DNA from: Methylobacterium sp. W2
GTDB lineage: Bacteria; Pseudomonadota; Alphaproteobacteria; Rhizobiales; Beijerinckiaceae
NCBI RefSeq assembly: GCF_020662345.1
Contig: NZ_VMOA01000005.1
Location: 62,001-126,000 of the forward strand
Length of the DNA: 64,000 nt
Direction: 5' to 3'
A program made the position numbers and the translations under genes. Below, piece after piece: positions 21,865 through 32,766 of this stretch (the first letter of the stretch is position 1; each line of letters starts with the position of its first letter). A model generated the notes under the pieces. It did not search any database and had not been told where the DNA came from. It was given only the letters and a program-made list of their open reading frames with translations.

Positions 21865-22122
21865 ATGATCCGTCGCCTCTTCGAAGAAGCCCTCATCTTC
21901 CTGCTGCCCTTCGTGCTGTTCGGCGTCTATCTCGCGATCAGGGGCCGCAACCCGCGCCACGGCGCCCATTGGGAAGGATCGGTGTTCCGCCTGACCATGG
22001 GCGGGCTCGTTCTGGTGATCCTGTCTCTGGTCATCGTGGGGTTGACCGGCGAGAAGCATCGCGGCGGCTACGTTCCGCCGAGGATCGAGAACGGTCAGGT
22101 CGTTCCGGGTCATTTCCAGTGA
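21865..22122 (+). CDS. DUF6111-family small membrane protein
   Basis: An 85-residue protein with two transmembrane helices (ALIFLLPFVLFGVYLAI and MGGLVLVILSLVIVGL) and a soluble tail, GGYVPPRIENGQVVPGHF. This tail is the signature I associate with Rhizobiales DUF6111 proteins. Its stop overlaps the ATG of the CCA-adding enzyme (TGATG), so it is translationally coupled. Function unknown. Confidence 0.8.
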   Translation: MIRRLFEEALIFLLPFVLFGVYLAIRGRNPRHGAHWEGSVFRLTMGGLVLVILSLVIVGLTGEKHRGGYVPPRIENGQVVPGHFQ

Positions 22123-23387
22123 TGAGCCGCGAATTGCGGCGGGATGGGCTCGAAGCCCTTCTCGCGGATCCGGCCATCTCGCACGTGCTCTCAGCACTGG
22201 AAGCGGACGGGGAGGAAACCCGGATCGTGGGAGGCTCCGTCCGCGACGCCCTGCTCGGACGGGTTGAATCCGACATCGATCTCGCCACCACCCTGTTGCC
22301 CCAGGATGTGATGCGGCGGGCAACGGCCGCCTCCTTGAAGGCGATCCCTACCGGCATCGAGCATGGGACGGTGACGATCCTGTTCGACGGTCGGGCGTTC
22401 GAGGTGACGACCCTGCGGGAGGACATCGAGACCGACGGGCGGCATGCGGTGGTGAAATTCGGGCGCGATTTCGCGCGCGATGCCGAGCGCCGTGACTTCA
22501 CCATCAACGCCCTGTCCTTGAGCGGGGACGGCGCCTTGCACGACACGACGGAAGGCGAAGCGGATCTTCGTGTGGGCCGCGTACGCTTCATCGGCGATGC
22601 GGCGACCCGGATCCGTGAGGATGCCCTGCGCATCCTGCGCTTCTTCCGCTTCCATGCCCGCTACGGAATCGGAGCGCCCGATGAGGAAGGCTTACGGGCC
22701 GCCACCGATGCAGCGGAGGCCCTCGACGGCCTGTCGCGCGAACGGGTCCGTGCGGAACTCCTCAGGCTTCTGGAAGCGCCCGGCGCCGTCGAGGCTGTCG
22801 CGGACATGCAAAGAGCCGGGCTCTTGAAGCGCATCGTCGGGACGGAAGGTTATCTCGACCGCCTGGAACGGGCCGTTTCGGCGAGTGCGATTCATGGCTC
22901 GCCGCTGAGGGCTGTCGCACGGCTCGCCGCTCTGGCCGTCGATTCCGACGCCGATGCCGAGCGACTGAGACAAGCGCTGCGATTGTCGAACGACGAATAC
23001 ACCAGTCTTCAGGCGTATGCGGCTGCGAGACGGGCGATCGAGCGTCTACCTGTGATTGAAGCTGCAGATACAAGCCGGCTCGTCGCCACGCAGGATCTTG
23101 GCAGTTTGGCCCTTGTCGTCGCCGTGATGGATGACCACCGAAAAGGTCAGATGAGCGTGGAGGCCCGCTCGGCCTTCGAGCGATTCCTCGACGGCACCCA
23201 ACCGGTACCCGTCTTTCTCCTAAGCGGAGCCGATCTCATCGGGGCGGGCATTCCGCCGGGTCGCTCCGTCGGTCAGGGTCTGGCCGCGAGCCGTTCCCTC
23301 TGGCTGGAACGGGGATGCCTATCTGGGGAGGAGGAGCGCGCGCTCCTCCTCGATCACGCTATCGCCACGGCTCGCTCGAAAGCCTGA
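22122..23387 (+). CDS. cca: CCA tRNA nucleotidyltransferase / poly(A) polymerase-family protein
   Basis: A 421-residue class II nucleotidyltransferase. The signature RIVGGSVRDALLGR and the metal-binding DIDLAT pair are at the N-terminus, and the base-selection block ERRDFTINALS follows. It probably adds or repairs the CCA end of tRNAs, although Alphaproteobacterial members can be hard to tell from poly(A) polymerases. The start is fixed by a one-base stop/start overlap with DUF6111. No HD domain is obvious at the C-terminus. Confidence 0.9.
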   Translation: MSRELRRDGLEALLADPAISHVLSALEADGEETRIVGGSVRDALLGRVESDIDLATTLLPQDVMRRATAASLKAIPTGIEHGTVTILFDGRAFEVTTLREDIETDGRHAVVKFGRDFARDAERRDFTINALSLSGDGALHDTTEGEADLRVGRVRFIGDAATRIREDALRILRFFRFHARYGIGAPDEEGLRAATDAAEALDGLSRERVRAELLRLLEAPGAVEAVADMQRAGLLKRIVGTEGYLDRLERAVSASAIHGSPLRAVARLAALAVDSDADAERLRQALRLSNDEYTSLQAYAAARRAIERLPVIEAADTSRLVATQDLGSLALVVAVMDDHRKGQMSVEARSAFERFLDGTQPVPVFLLSGADLIGAGIPPGRSVGQGLAASRSLWLERGCLSGEEERALLLDHAIATARSKA

Positions 23388-23399
23388 GCGCGGCGAAAC

Positions 23400-23801
23400 T
23401 CAGAAGTTGAGGGCGACTTTGGCATCTTGAAGCTGGACGATCTGGCCACTGATCTCGTCCTTCTTGGCGAAATCCTCGGTGGCATCGCGCTGCAATTCGA
23501 GGGCGGCGATATCCTTGTCGAGGGAATCGGGCGTGATCTCCTCGAACGGATTGGCCCGCTCGGCGATGACGGTGACCATGGTGGGGCCGATATCGGCGAA
23601 GCCGCCGCGCACCAGCACGCGCTTGCCGGTATGGCCGGCCTCGTTGATGACGATGACGCCGACCTTGAGGGCGGTGAGCACCGGAGCATGACCCGGCAGC
23701 ACGGTCATCTCGCCCTCGACGCCAGGGAGCTGCACGGCCTCGATCTGACCGGAATAGACCGTCCGCTCGGGGCCGACGAAATCGAACTGGAAAGTGGCCA
23801 T
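23400..23801 (-). CDS. atpC: F1 ATP synthase epsilon subunit
   Basis: A 133-residue protein beginning MATFQFDFVGPERTVYSG. The N-terminal beta-barrel motif (QLPGVEGEMTVLPGHAPVLTALK) is the family hallmark, followed by a C-terminal helical pair. Epsilon belongs to the central stalk and inhibits ATP hydrolysis. The start at 23801 excludes ten upstream codons that lie outside the family. It is the last gene of the atpHAG-D-x-C operon, after the small membrane protein gene. Confidence 0.95.
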   Translation of the reverse strand: MATFQFDFVGPERTVYSGQIEAVQLPGVEGEMTVLPGHAPVLTALKVGVIVINEAGHTGKRVLVRGGFADIGPTMVTVIAERANPFEEITPDSLDKDIAALELQRDATEDFAKKDEISGQIVQLQDAKVALNF

Positions 23802-23877
23802 GACGTCGCGAGTCCCGATTCGGGTTGTCATTTAGAACCGATGGCGCAGCAGCCTGAGCCCTGCGCCATAATGGGTT

Positions 23878-24126
23878 TCAGGCGCGTGCCCGACCGGCGA
23901 CGAAACCAACTCCGAGGCCGAGGGCCGCACCGATCACAGCGAAGATGCCGATGTGCTGCATCTGGCCGGTGGTCAATGAGCCGCCGTTAGTCCCTGCCGG
24001 CCTGTCACCCTGAACCTCAAGGCTGAAGTCGCCGATCTTGATCTCGGCGGCCTGTGGCCGGGTGAGATACCCGGCCAGGGCGCCGACCACGAGTCCAACG
24101 AGGAGGAGGCCGATCTTGGCGTTCAT
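23878..24126 (-). CDS. Unrecognised 82-residue two-helix membrane protein inside the atp operon
   Basis: The product has a first hydrophobic helix (IGLLLVGLVVGALAGYL), a polar loop of about 40 residues, and a second Gly-rich helix (IGIFAVIGAALGLGVGFVAG) ending in Arg/Ala. The Gly spacing in the second helix resembles a glycine zipper. The gene starts four bases after the atpD stop and is followed by atpC, so it must be transcribed with the F1 genes. I do not recognise a family. A possible role in ATP synthase assembly is inferred from position only. Confidence 0.72.
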   Translation of the reverse strand: MNAKIGLLLVGLVVGALAGYLTRPQAAEIKIGDFSLEVQGDRPAGTNGGSLTTGQMQHIGIFAVIGAALGLGVGFVAGRARA

Positions 24127-24130
24127 GCGC

Positions 24131-25618
<1,488 letters not shown>

Positions 25619-25637
25619 TCAGGGCGACGGGGAGCGC

Positions 25638-26513
25638 TTAGAGCGCTTCGGCACCCGAGATGATTTCGATGAGTTCCTTGGTGATCATGGCCTGACGCGT
25701 GCGGTTGTAGATCTGCGTCTGCTTCTTGATCATCTCGCCGGCGTTGCGCGTGGCGGAGTCCATGGCACCCGTGCGTGCACCCTGCTCGGAGGCGGCGTTC
25801 TCGAGGAGCGCCCGGAACACCTGGACGGTGAGGTTGCGCGGCAGGAGCGTGTCGAGGATCGCCTCTTCGCTCGGCTCGAATTCCAGGGCTGCGTCGGGAG
25901 CGGTATCGCCAGCCGCAGGGAGTTCGGCCGGGATGAGCTTCTGGGCGGTCGGCACCTGCGCGATGACCGAACGGAAGCGCGAATAGAACAGCGTCGCCAC
26001 ATCGAACTCGCCGGCTTCGAAGCGGGCGATGATGCTGTTGGCGATCTCGGCGGCGAAGTCGTAATCCACCGGCTTGTTGCCGCGCAGGTCCCGATTCTCG
26101 ATGATCTCGTCGCGGAACTGACGACGCATCAGGTCGTAGCCCTTCTTGCCGACGGTGATGATCTTGACGGTCTTGCCTTCGGCCTTCAGCCCACGGATGT
26201 GCTCGCGGGCCAAACGCACGATCGACGAGTTGAAGCCGCCGCAGAGACCACGATCGGCCGTGCAGACCACGAGGAGATGGACCTTGTCCGAGCCCGTGCC
26301 GGAGAGAAGCTTCGGTCCCTGGACTCCACCGATGAGGTTCGCGGCGAGGTTGCCGAGAACCTGGGACATCTTCTCCGCATAGGGGCGTGCATTCTCGGCC
26401 GCGTTCTGGGCCCGCCGCAGCTTGGCCGCGGCGACCATCTGCATCGCCTTGGTGATCTTCTGCGTGCCCTTCACCGAAGCGATGCGGTTACGCAGATCCT
26501 TCAAACTCGCCAT
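25638..26513 (-). CDS. atpG: F1 ATP synthase gamma subunit
   Basis: A 291-residue protein with the long N-terminal helix ([32 protein letters not shown]) and the matching C-terminal helix ([22 protein letters not shown]) that form the rotating coiled coil. The conserved DRGLCGGFN motif is also intact. Length is normal. A repeat-rich 160-bp spacer separates it from atpA. Confidence 0.97.
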   Translation of the reverse strand: MASLKDLRNRIASVKGTQKITKAMQMVAAAKLRRAQNAAENARPYAEKMSQVLGNLAANLIGGVQGPKLLSGTGSDKVHLLVVCTADRGLCGGFNSSIVRLAREHIRGLKAEGKTVKIITVGKKGYDLMRRQFRDEIIENRDLRGNKPVDYDFAAEIANSIIARFEAGEFDVATLFYSRFRSVIAQVPTAQKLIPAELPAAGDTAPDAALEFEPSEEAILDTLLPRNLTVQVFRALLENAASEQGARTGAMDSATRNAGEMIKKQTQIYNRTRQAMITKELIEIISGAEAL

Positions 26514-26569
26514 GGGGTGACTTCCAGATCCGTTCGGTGCGGTTCGACGCCATTTCTCCTCCCCTTAAC

Positions 26570-26661
26570 TGGGAAAGAGCCGGTGGTGGGGGTGGTGTCG
26601 AAGAGGTCTTGGCCGGTCCGGCACACCTCCACCCCAGTCCCCTCCCCGCTATGGGAGGGGG
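26570..26661. repeat. Palindromic intergenic repeat between atpA and atpG
   Basis: A hairpin with arms CCCCTCCC (26639-26646) and GGGAGGGG (26653-26660) ends a longer, imperfect GGTGG/CCACC dyad. Similar C/G-run hairpins occur at 34024-34046, so it probably belongs to a dispersed intergenic family. Placed inside the F1 operon, it could affect mRNA processing between alpha and gamma. Confidence 0.6.
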
Positions 26662-26674
26662 AAGTCGCCAAGCT

Positions 26675-28204
26675 TTAGGCCAGCGACTTGGCGACGCTCT
26701 CGACGACGCCCTTCAGCGTCTTCGCGCTGTCGTCGGACAGATCCTTCGAGTCGCGGATCTTGGAGAGCAGGTCGGCGTGCTTGGTGCGCAGGGTCGAGAG
26801 CAGGGCGTCCTCGAACGGACGGACCTTCGAGACCGGGAGGCTGTCGAGGTAGCCGTTGACGCCGGCATAGATCACCGCGACCTGCTCTTCCATCTTCAGC
26901 GGCGAGAATTGCGGCTGCTTCAGGAGCTCGGTGAGGCGCGAGCCACGGTTCAGGAGCTTCTGGGTCGAGGCGTCGAGGTCCGAGCCGAACTGGGCGAAGG
27001 CGGCCATCTCGCGGTACTGGGCGAGCTCGCCCTTGATCTTGCCGGCAACCTTCTTCATCGCCTTCGTCTGGGCCGACGAGCCAACGCGGGAGACCGAGAG
27101 GCCGACGTTCACCGCCGGGCGGATACCCTGGTAGAAAAGGTCGGTCTCGAGGAAGATCTGGCCGTCAGTGATCGAGATCACGTTGGTGGGGATATAGGCC
27201 GAGACGTCGTTGGCCTGGGTCTCGATGACCGGCAGCGCGGTCAGCGAGCCGTTGCCGGCGGCGTCGCCCATCTTGGCGGCGCGCTCGAGCAGGCGCGAGT
27301 GCAGGTAGAACACGTCGCCGGGATAGGCTTCGCGGCCCGGCGGGCGGCGCAGCAGCAGCGACATCTGACGGTAGGCCACGGCCTGCTTGGAAAGATCGTC
27401 GTACACGATCACGGCGTGCATGCCGTTGTCGCGGAAATACTCGCCCATGGCACAGCCGGCGAAGGGGGCGATGAACTGCATCGGCGCCGCGTCGGAGGCG
27501 GTGGCGGCGATGACGATGGAGTATTCCAGCGCGCCGTTGTCCTCAAGGGACTTCACGAACTGCGCGACGGTGGAGCGCTTCTGACCGATGGCGACGTAGA
27601 CGCAGTAGAGCTTGGCGTTCTCGTCGGTGCCCGCATGGGCCGGCTTCTGGTTGAGAATGGTGTCGAGGGCGATGGCGGTCTTGCCGGTCTGGCGATCGCC
27701 GATGATGAGCTCGCGCTGGCCGCGGCCGACGGGGATCAGGGCATCGATGGCCTTGAGGCCGGTGGCCATCGGCTCATGCACCGACTTGCGCGGGATAATG
27801 CCCGGGGCCTTCACGTCGACGCGGCGACGCTCGGTGGTGGCGATGGGGCCCTTGCCGTCGATGGGGTTGCCCAGCGCGTCGACGACGCGGCCGAGGAGCG
27901 CCTTGCCGACCGGCACGTCCACGATGGCGCCGGTGCGCTTGACGGTCTGGCCTTCCTTGATGTCGCGATCGGACCCGAAGATCACGATGCCGACGTTGTC
28001 CTGCTCGAGGTTGAGGGCCATGCCGCGCACGCCCGACTCGAACTCGACCATCTCGCCGGCCTGGACGCTGTCGAGGCCGTAGGCGCGGGCGATGCCGTCA
28101 CCGACGGACAGCACCTGGCCTACCTCGGTGACTTCGGCGTCCTGGCCGAAATTCTTGATCTGCTCTTTCAGGATCGCGGAGATCTCGGCAGCGCGGATGT
28201 CCAT
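26675..28204 (-). CDS. atpA: F1 ATP synthase alpha subunit
   Basis: A 509-residue non-catalytic nucleotide-binding subunit. The P-loop GDRQTGKT, the conserved [31 protein letters not shown] block and the C-terminal helical domain are complete. It is the second gene of the operon after atpH. Confidence 0.98.
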   Translation of the reverse strand: MDIRAAEISAILKEQIKNFGQDAEVTEVGQVLSVGDGIARAYGLDSVQAGEMVEFESGVRGMALNLEQDNVGIVIFGSDRDIKEGQTVKRTGAIVDVPVGKALLGRVVDALGNPIDGKGPIATTERRRVDVKAPGIIPRKSVHEPMATGLKAIDALIPVGRGQRELIIGDRQTGKTAIALDTILNQKPAHAGTDENAKLYCVYVAIGQKRSTVAQFVKSLEDNGALEYSIVIAATASDAAPMQFIAPFAGCAMGEYFRDNGMHAVIVYDDLSKQAVAYRQMSLLLRRPPGREAYPGDVFYLHSRLLERAAKMGDAAGNGSLTALPVIETQANDVSAYIPTNVISITDGQIFLETDLFYQGIRPAVNVGLSVSRVGSSAQTKAMKKVAGKIKGELAQYREMAAFAQFGSDLDASTQKLLNRGSRLTELLKQPQFSPLKMEEQVAVIYAGVNGYLDSLPVSKVRPFEDALLSTLRTKHADLLSKIRDSKDLSDDSAKTLKGVVESVAKSLA

Positions 28205-28278
28205 CGTCTGGCCTCTTTAAATTCGGAACGAAGTTGCTGTGGAGAAAACGGGAGCGGTCGTGCGCCGGGGCGCCGACC

Positions 28279-28848
28279 TCAGGCTTCCCGCATCGCGAGT
28301 CGAATACCGTTGAGCTTGGTCCGCAGGGACGCATCTACCATCCGGCTGCCGATCTTGACGACGAGACCGCCGATCAGGGCCGGATCGACCCGCAGGTCGA
28401 GATCGATCTCGGACCGGGCGACATCGCGCAGGGAGGCCTTGATCTCTTCGATCACGGCGTCGGAGGGGCGCTCGGCCACCGTGACTTCGGCGCGCACGAT
28501 GCCCTTCGAGGCGGCCACGAGCCGGTTGAAGGAGCGGATCATGTCCGGCAGCACGAACAGGCGCCGGTTTGCGGCGACGAGACGGATGAAGTTGGCGCCG
28601 AGGCCGGTAATCCCAGCCTTGTCGAGGATGGCGCCGATGGCGGCTTCCTGCTGCTCGCCGGTGAAGACCGGGCTGCGCACGAGGCGCGTCAGGTCGGCAC
28701 TCTCCTTCAGGAGGCCATCGAATTGCTGAAGGCTCGCCGCCACGGCATCGATCTGGCGCTCGTCGCGGGCCAGCTCGAACAGTGCGGAGGCATAGCGACC
28801 TGCTACGCCTGCAACCGGGGAACCCGCCTCGGAACTGGTCTGCGCCAC
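28279..28848 (-). CDS. atpH: F1 ATP synthase delta subunit
   Basis: A 189-residue peripheral-stalk protein starting with GTG (VAQTSSEAGSPVAGVAGRYASALFELA). The C-terminal signature DPALIGGLVVKIGSRMVDASLRTKL is diagnostic. An AGAGAG lies just before the GTG. The much longer open frame that runs further upstream has no delta-family sequence and crosses the promoter region. It is the first gene of the atp operon; the F0 genes are elsewhere, as is usual in Alphaproteobacteria. Confidence 0.95.
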   Translation of the reverse strand: MAQTSSEAGSPVAGVAGRYASALFELARDERQIDAVAASLQQFDGLLKESADLTRLVRSPVFTGEQQEAAIGAILDKAGITGLGANFIRLVAANRRLFVLPDMIRSFNRLVAASKGIVRAEVTVAERPSDAVIEEIKASLRDVARSEIDLDLRVDPALIGGLVVKIGSRMVDASLRTKLNGIRLAMREA

Positions 28849-29135
28849 GCGCCACTCTCTCTTTTTAATCCGGCCCGGGGTCTCGGCCCGTGACGCCAAT
28901 CGTGGCATCGGCTCTGAAACCGTCAGGAGTGGGAACCGCCTCGGAATACAGGTCTGAAACCCGTCCTCCCGGCGCGGCGAGGGCCTAGCATGCGTGTTGG
29001 GGAGGCGCAAGACGAAGACGGCTCTGCATAAGCTTGTGCGGAGCCCGGTCGTGCGGTCATCCCCAATCCGCGCGAACGATGGCGAAGGTGAGGCGCTGGC
29101 CGGAGGGCATCGGCCAGGACCATCGACGAGGACCG

Positions 29136-29831
29136 TCAGCAGGCGATCTGATCGCAGCGCCGCATAGCGCCGATCATCCGGGCTAGGGACTTTGCCCCGG
29201 GATGTCCGAGAAGGCCGGTATTGCCGAGGACGTAGGAGGGCGTGGCCACGAGACCGAGATCGGCGGCCATCCGCATCTGCGCCTTCAGCGCCAAACGGAC
29301 CTCGTCGCTGTCGGCGATCGTCTCGACTTCGGAGGCGGACATGCCGAGGGTCGCGGCAACCTGCAGCGCGCCGGTGCCGTCGATCTTTCCCGGCTTGGCG
29401 AGCAGTCTCTGGTAGAGCGTCCAGGCTGCGGCCGAGCCCAGTTTGCGCTGGATCGCCAATCCGACCTTCGCCGCTTGAGCCGATTGCGGCGAAAGAATCG
29501 GATTGTTGACGAGCCCGATTTGCAAAGCCGCGTCGCTCGCGGCAAGCGACACCATGTCGGCCGCCGCCTTCCGGCAATACGGGCAATTGTAGTCAAAAAA
29601 TTCGTAGAGCGTGATTTCCGCCTCGCGGGCACCCACGTATGTGACGCCTTTCAGCGCGGGGATTTCCCCCACGATCTCGCCCGGCAGCCGCGTGTTCGCG
29701 ATCGGTCGGCCGTCGTCGTTATCAACCTTGAAGGTCTGGCCATAGCCCTGGGCCTCGCCCGCGCCGGAGGAGGCGACCAGAGAGGCCAGGCTCACGGACC
29801 CGGCCAGGAAAGTTCGACGGTCAATGGTCAT
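29136..29831 (-). CDS. Exported DsbA-family thiol oxidoreductase
   Basis: A 231-residue protein with a signal that carries RRTFL and a hydrophobic stretch (TIDRRTFLAGSVSLASLVASS), which resembles a Tat leader more than a Sec leader. The thioredoxin-type active site is CPYC (FFDYNCPYCRKAAAD), and the cis-proline comes in VATPSYVLG. Family members form or isomerise periplasmic disulfides. A second Cys pair near the C-terminus (RRCDQIAC) is unusual. Starts at 29831 and 29840 are both possible. It faces away from the atp operon. Confidence 0.85.
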   Translation of the reverse strand: MTIDRRTFLAGSVSLASLVASSGAGEAQGYGQTFKVDNDDGRPIANTRLPGEIVGEIPALKGVTYVGAREAEITLYEFFDYNCPYCRKAAADMVSLAASDAALQIGLVNNPILSPQSAQAAKVGLAIQRKLGSAAAWTLYQRLLAKPGKIDGTGALQVAATLGMSASEVETIADSDEVRLALKAQMRMAADLGLVATPSYVLGNTGLLGHPGAKSLARMIGAMRRCDQIAC

Positions 29832-29840
29832 GGGAACCAA

Positions 29841-30331
29841 GCCTCGAATGTGCGCGGTTTCCGATCATTCGGCACCGCAGGTCGCGCCTCTTAATCCCAG
29901 TTCGAGAGGGTATCCAGCCCGCGGCTGCCGACAAAGGTCATCGGCCCGTCAGACACAATCATCCCGTTGATGAGATATCGTTCCACATCCTGCCACCCCG
30001 TACACTACGCAATTTCCTCTTTTTCTTGTAAGATATTGGAATACCCATCGATCAAATCAATACATTTCGGAGTTGTAAGCATAATTGATGGAAAGACACA
30101 CAGAATAATACAAACTCCATCAAACTTGCGCGAAATTTAAGCTAAGTGTATTCGCGAGATCTCAAATATAATCGCGTGGTTCCAGCATTTTATGAAATCA
30201 TCGCGACGGAAGATTTTTGATTTTTATAGCCAGATTGGGGTGTCGTTAACTTGACGGTTAGATAATAGAGCGTATCCGAGATCGCAGGGTCGAGCGCGGC
30301 GATCCCCCCCAACCCTTACGCGTCAAACAGG
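29841..30331. other. 490-bp intergenic region, partly AT-rich
   Basis: No gene in either frame set. From about 30010 to 30260 the sequence is strongly AT-rich (for example runs such as ATTTTTGATTTTTATAG), probably because it carries regulatory DNA for the divergent DsbA-like and chemotaxis genes. I could not assign a -35/-10 pair with confidence. Confidence 0.45.
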
Positions 30332-30334
30332 GTG

Positions 30335-31813
30335 ATGAACTTCTTCACGAACACCGATCTCCGATCCAAGATCGAAGCATTGGAACGCTCGCAAGCGGTC
30401 ATCGAGTTCGATGCCGATGGCAAGATCCTGACGGCCAACGGGAATTTTCTCGCCACGATGGGCTACGAGCTGTCCGAGATCCAGGGCAAGCACCACAGCC
30501 TGTTCGTCGATCCGGCCTACAAGGAAAGCCAGGATTACCGAGCCTTTTGGACGGCGCTCTCCAGCGGCACCTTCCAGTCCGGCGAGTTCAAGCGCATCGG
30601 CAAGGGCGGGCGCGAGATCTGGCTTCAGGCCACCTACAACCCCATCCTCGGCCGCGACGGCAAGACCAAAAAGATCGTCAAGTTCTCCTCCGACATCACC
30701 GACCGGGTGATGCAATCGATCAACAATGAGGGCCAGATCAGGGCCCTCGACCGCTCGCAGGCGGTGATCGAGTTCGCCCTCGACGGCACTATTCTCACCG
30801 CCAACCGGAACTTCCTCGACGTGATGGGCTACGACCTGTCCGAGATCCAGGGCAAGCACCACAGCCTGTTCGTCGATCCCGAGCTGCGCGCCGGCGCCGC
30901 ATACCAGCGCTTCTGGGACGAGCTCGGTCGCGGCGAGTATCAGGCCGACGAGTACCGCCGCATCGCCAAAAGCGGCCGCGAGGTCTTCATCCAGGGCACC
31001 TACAACCCGATCCTCGACCGGGGGGGACGCCCGCTCAAAGTCGTCAAGTTCGCGATCGACGTCACGCGACAGGTGCTGGAGCGCAAGCGTCGCGCCAATC
31101 TCCAGATCTCCATCGCCACCGACCTCAACGCCATAGCGGGAGCCGCCTCGGGCGCGTCGCAACAGGCCGGGCAGGCCGCCCACGCCTCGACCCAGGTCTC
31201 AGCCGACATCCAGACCGTGGCGTCCGGCGCCGAGGAATTGGCAGCGTCGGTGTCCGAGATCAGCATGCAGGTCACCCACGCGTCGGAAATCTCCAGTCAA
31301 GCCGTCAGGCAGGCTCAGGAAACCAGCACCATCATCGCCGGCCTCTCCGGTGCGGCGACTCGGATCGGCGAGGTCGTCGCCCTGATCCAGGGTATCGCCG
31401 CGCAGACAAACCTCCTCGCCCTCAACGCCACGATCGAGGCGGCACGGGCAGGCGAAGCCGGCCGCGGCTTTGCCGTGGTCGCCACCGAAGTGAAGGCTCT
31501 GGCCGCTCAGACCTCCAAAGCCACCGAACAGATCAGCGCTCAGATCATGTCGACCCAGCAGGCCACCGGCGACGCGGTGGGGGCGATCTCTTCGATCCAA
31601 AACACGATCATGACCCTGAACGAGGTGGCGAGCGCGATCTCCGCGGCTGTGGAGGAGCAGAGCGCCGTCACTCGCGAGATGTCGGCCAGCATGCAGACCG
31701 CCTCCAACGGCGTCAGCTCGATCACCGACAGCCTCAGCGAAATCGCCCGCTCCACCGAAGAGGTCGACGAGGCCACGCAGAAGGTCAGGACAGCGTCACA
31801 GGCAGCCGCCTAG
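30335..31813 (+). CDS. Soluble double-PAS methyl-accepting chemotaxis transducer
   Basis: A 492-residue protein with two PAS domains in tandem (about residues 8-120 and 130-240), each with a [18 protein letters not shown]- or [18 protein letters not shown]-type core, then a cytoplasmic signalling domain with the hairpin [20 protein letters not shown] and [18 protein letters not shown]. No transmembrane helix is seen, so it senses an internal signal, possibly redox or energy state as in Aer-type receptors; the bound cofactor is unknown. ATG at 30335 or the GTG one codon earlier may be used. Confidence 0.93.
   Translation: MNFFTNTDLRSKIEALERSQAVIEFDADGKILTANGNFLATMGYELSEIQGKHHSLFVDPAYKESQDYRAFWTALSSGTFQSGEFKRIGKGGREIWLQATYNPILGRDGKTKKIVKFSSDITDRVMQSINNEGQIRALDRSQAVIEFALDGTILTANRNFLDVMGYDLSEIQGKHHSLFVDPELRAGAAYQRFWDELGRGEYQADEYRRIAKSGREVFIQGTYNPILDRGGRPLKVVKFAIDVTRQVLERKRRANLQISIATDLNAIAGAASGASQQAGQAAHASTQVSADIQTVASGAEELAASVSEISMQVTHASEISSQAVRQAQETSTIIAGLSGAATRIGEVVALIQGIAAQTNLLALNATIEAARAGEAGRGFAVVATEVKALAAQTSKATEQISAQIMSTQQATGDAVGAISSIQNTIMTLNEVASAISAAVEEQSAVTREMSASMQTASNGVSSITDSLSEIARSTEEVDEATQKVRTASQAAA
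30470..30513 (+). repeat. 44-bp exact repeat, copy 1 (first PAS domain)
   Basis: This stretch encodes the [14 protein letters not shown] block and is identical base for base to 30836-30879, which sits 366 bp (122 codons) downstream in the second PAS domain. Identity at the third codon positions points to a recent duplication or to gene conversion between the two domains. Confidence 0.9.
30836..30879 (+). repeat. 44-bp exact repeat, copy 2 (second PAS domain)
   Basis: The second copy of the identical block described at 30470-30513. The sequence around both copies is similar but diverged, so only this core is fully conserved. Confidence 0.9.
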
Positions 31814-31935
31814 GGCCCTTTTTAAAATAAAGGACGCGGTCTCAGCGCTGCGAGGCGCGCGTCCGGTTGCCGTCCACGTGGTGCAACCTCGTGGCCTCCA
31901 TCCACGACGGCCGTATCGACCCATGTCCGATGCCC

Positions 31936-32562
31936 CTATCGCATCGCCCCCGGTCGGTCCCCGGTCGCCCAGGCGAGAGCCTGCTCCAGCCGGTCGTTGC
32001 CCCAGAACAATTCGCCGTCGCCGGTCAGAAAGGTCGGGGCGCCGAAAATGCCGCGCGAGCGCGCCTCCTCGCCGTTGACGCGCAAACGCCCCTTGTTGCC
32101 CTCCAAGGCCGCAGCCTTGAGGATCACGGTGCCGTCGAGACCGAGCCGGTTGAGGATTCCGGCCACAGCCTGGGGTTCGGCGATGGAGTGCCCGACGGCA
32201 AACTGGGTCTCGTAAACGGCTTTCGAGAACGGAACGAGCCAGTCGTGATCCATGCCGTAAGTGGCTGCGCGCGTGGCGCTCAGGCTGTTCTGCGGGAACG
32301 GGTCAGGCCGTTTCAGCGGCGGCAGGCCCTGCCGCGCGGCCTCGCGCTCCACGTCCCGCCACATATGCCGTCCCTTGGCCGGGAAGAGGTTGAACGGCGA
32401 GGAATTCCAGCCCTGGCTGGCGAAGATCGGGCCGAGGAGGAACGGCCGCCAGCGCAGATCGACGCCAGCGGCATCTGCCATTGCACCGATCCGCATGGCC
32501 GCCAGGTACGAATAGGTGGAGGAGAACTCGTACCAGAATTCGAGGGTCGGCCGTCGCGGCAT
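31936..32562 (-). CDS. DsbA-fold 2-hydroxychromene-2-carboxylate isomerase-like protein (NahD family)
   Basis: A 208-residue protein of the kappa-class GST/DsbA group: it opens with PTLEFWYEFSSTYSYLAAMR, carries WRPFLLGPIFASQGW, and ends with the conserved IFGAPTFLTGDGELFWGNDRL. The N-terminal Ser-Thr-Tyr-Ser replaces a thioredoxin CxxC, as expected for NahD-like isomerases. A glutathione-dependent isomerase role is the family's known chemistry; the substrate here is unknown. It is divergent from argG. Confidence 0.88.
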   Translation of the reverse strand: MPRRPTLEFWYEFSSTYSYLAAMRIGAMADAAGVDLRWRPFLLGPIFASQGWNSSPFNLFPAKGRHMWRDVEREAARQGLPPLKRPDPFPQNSLSATRAATYGMDHDWLVPFSKAVYETQFAVGHSIAEPQAVAGILNRLGLDGTVILKAAALEGNKGRLRVNGEEARSRGIFGAPTFLTGDGELFWGNDRLEQALAWATGDRPGAMR

Positions 32563-32766
32563 TCGTCGAATCTCCGGCGTGGGATCACAGATGGGGTTGG
32601 ATTACGCAGTTTCTGCCGGCGCGACCAGGGCGGCAACAGGCCGTGCTGACGCGGTCGTGGAAAGCGTGACCGACACCTCTGCAACGTCTCCTGCGGCATG
32701 CCGGTTGCACGACGCGGCTCTCGGCTGATAAGTCGCCCCCACTCCACGAGAACCGAAGCGAGCCCG

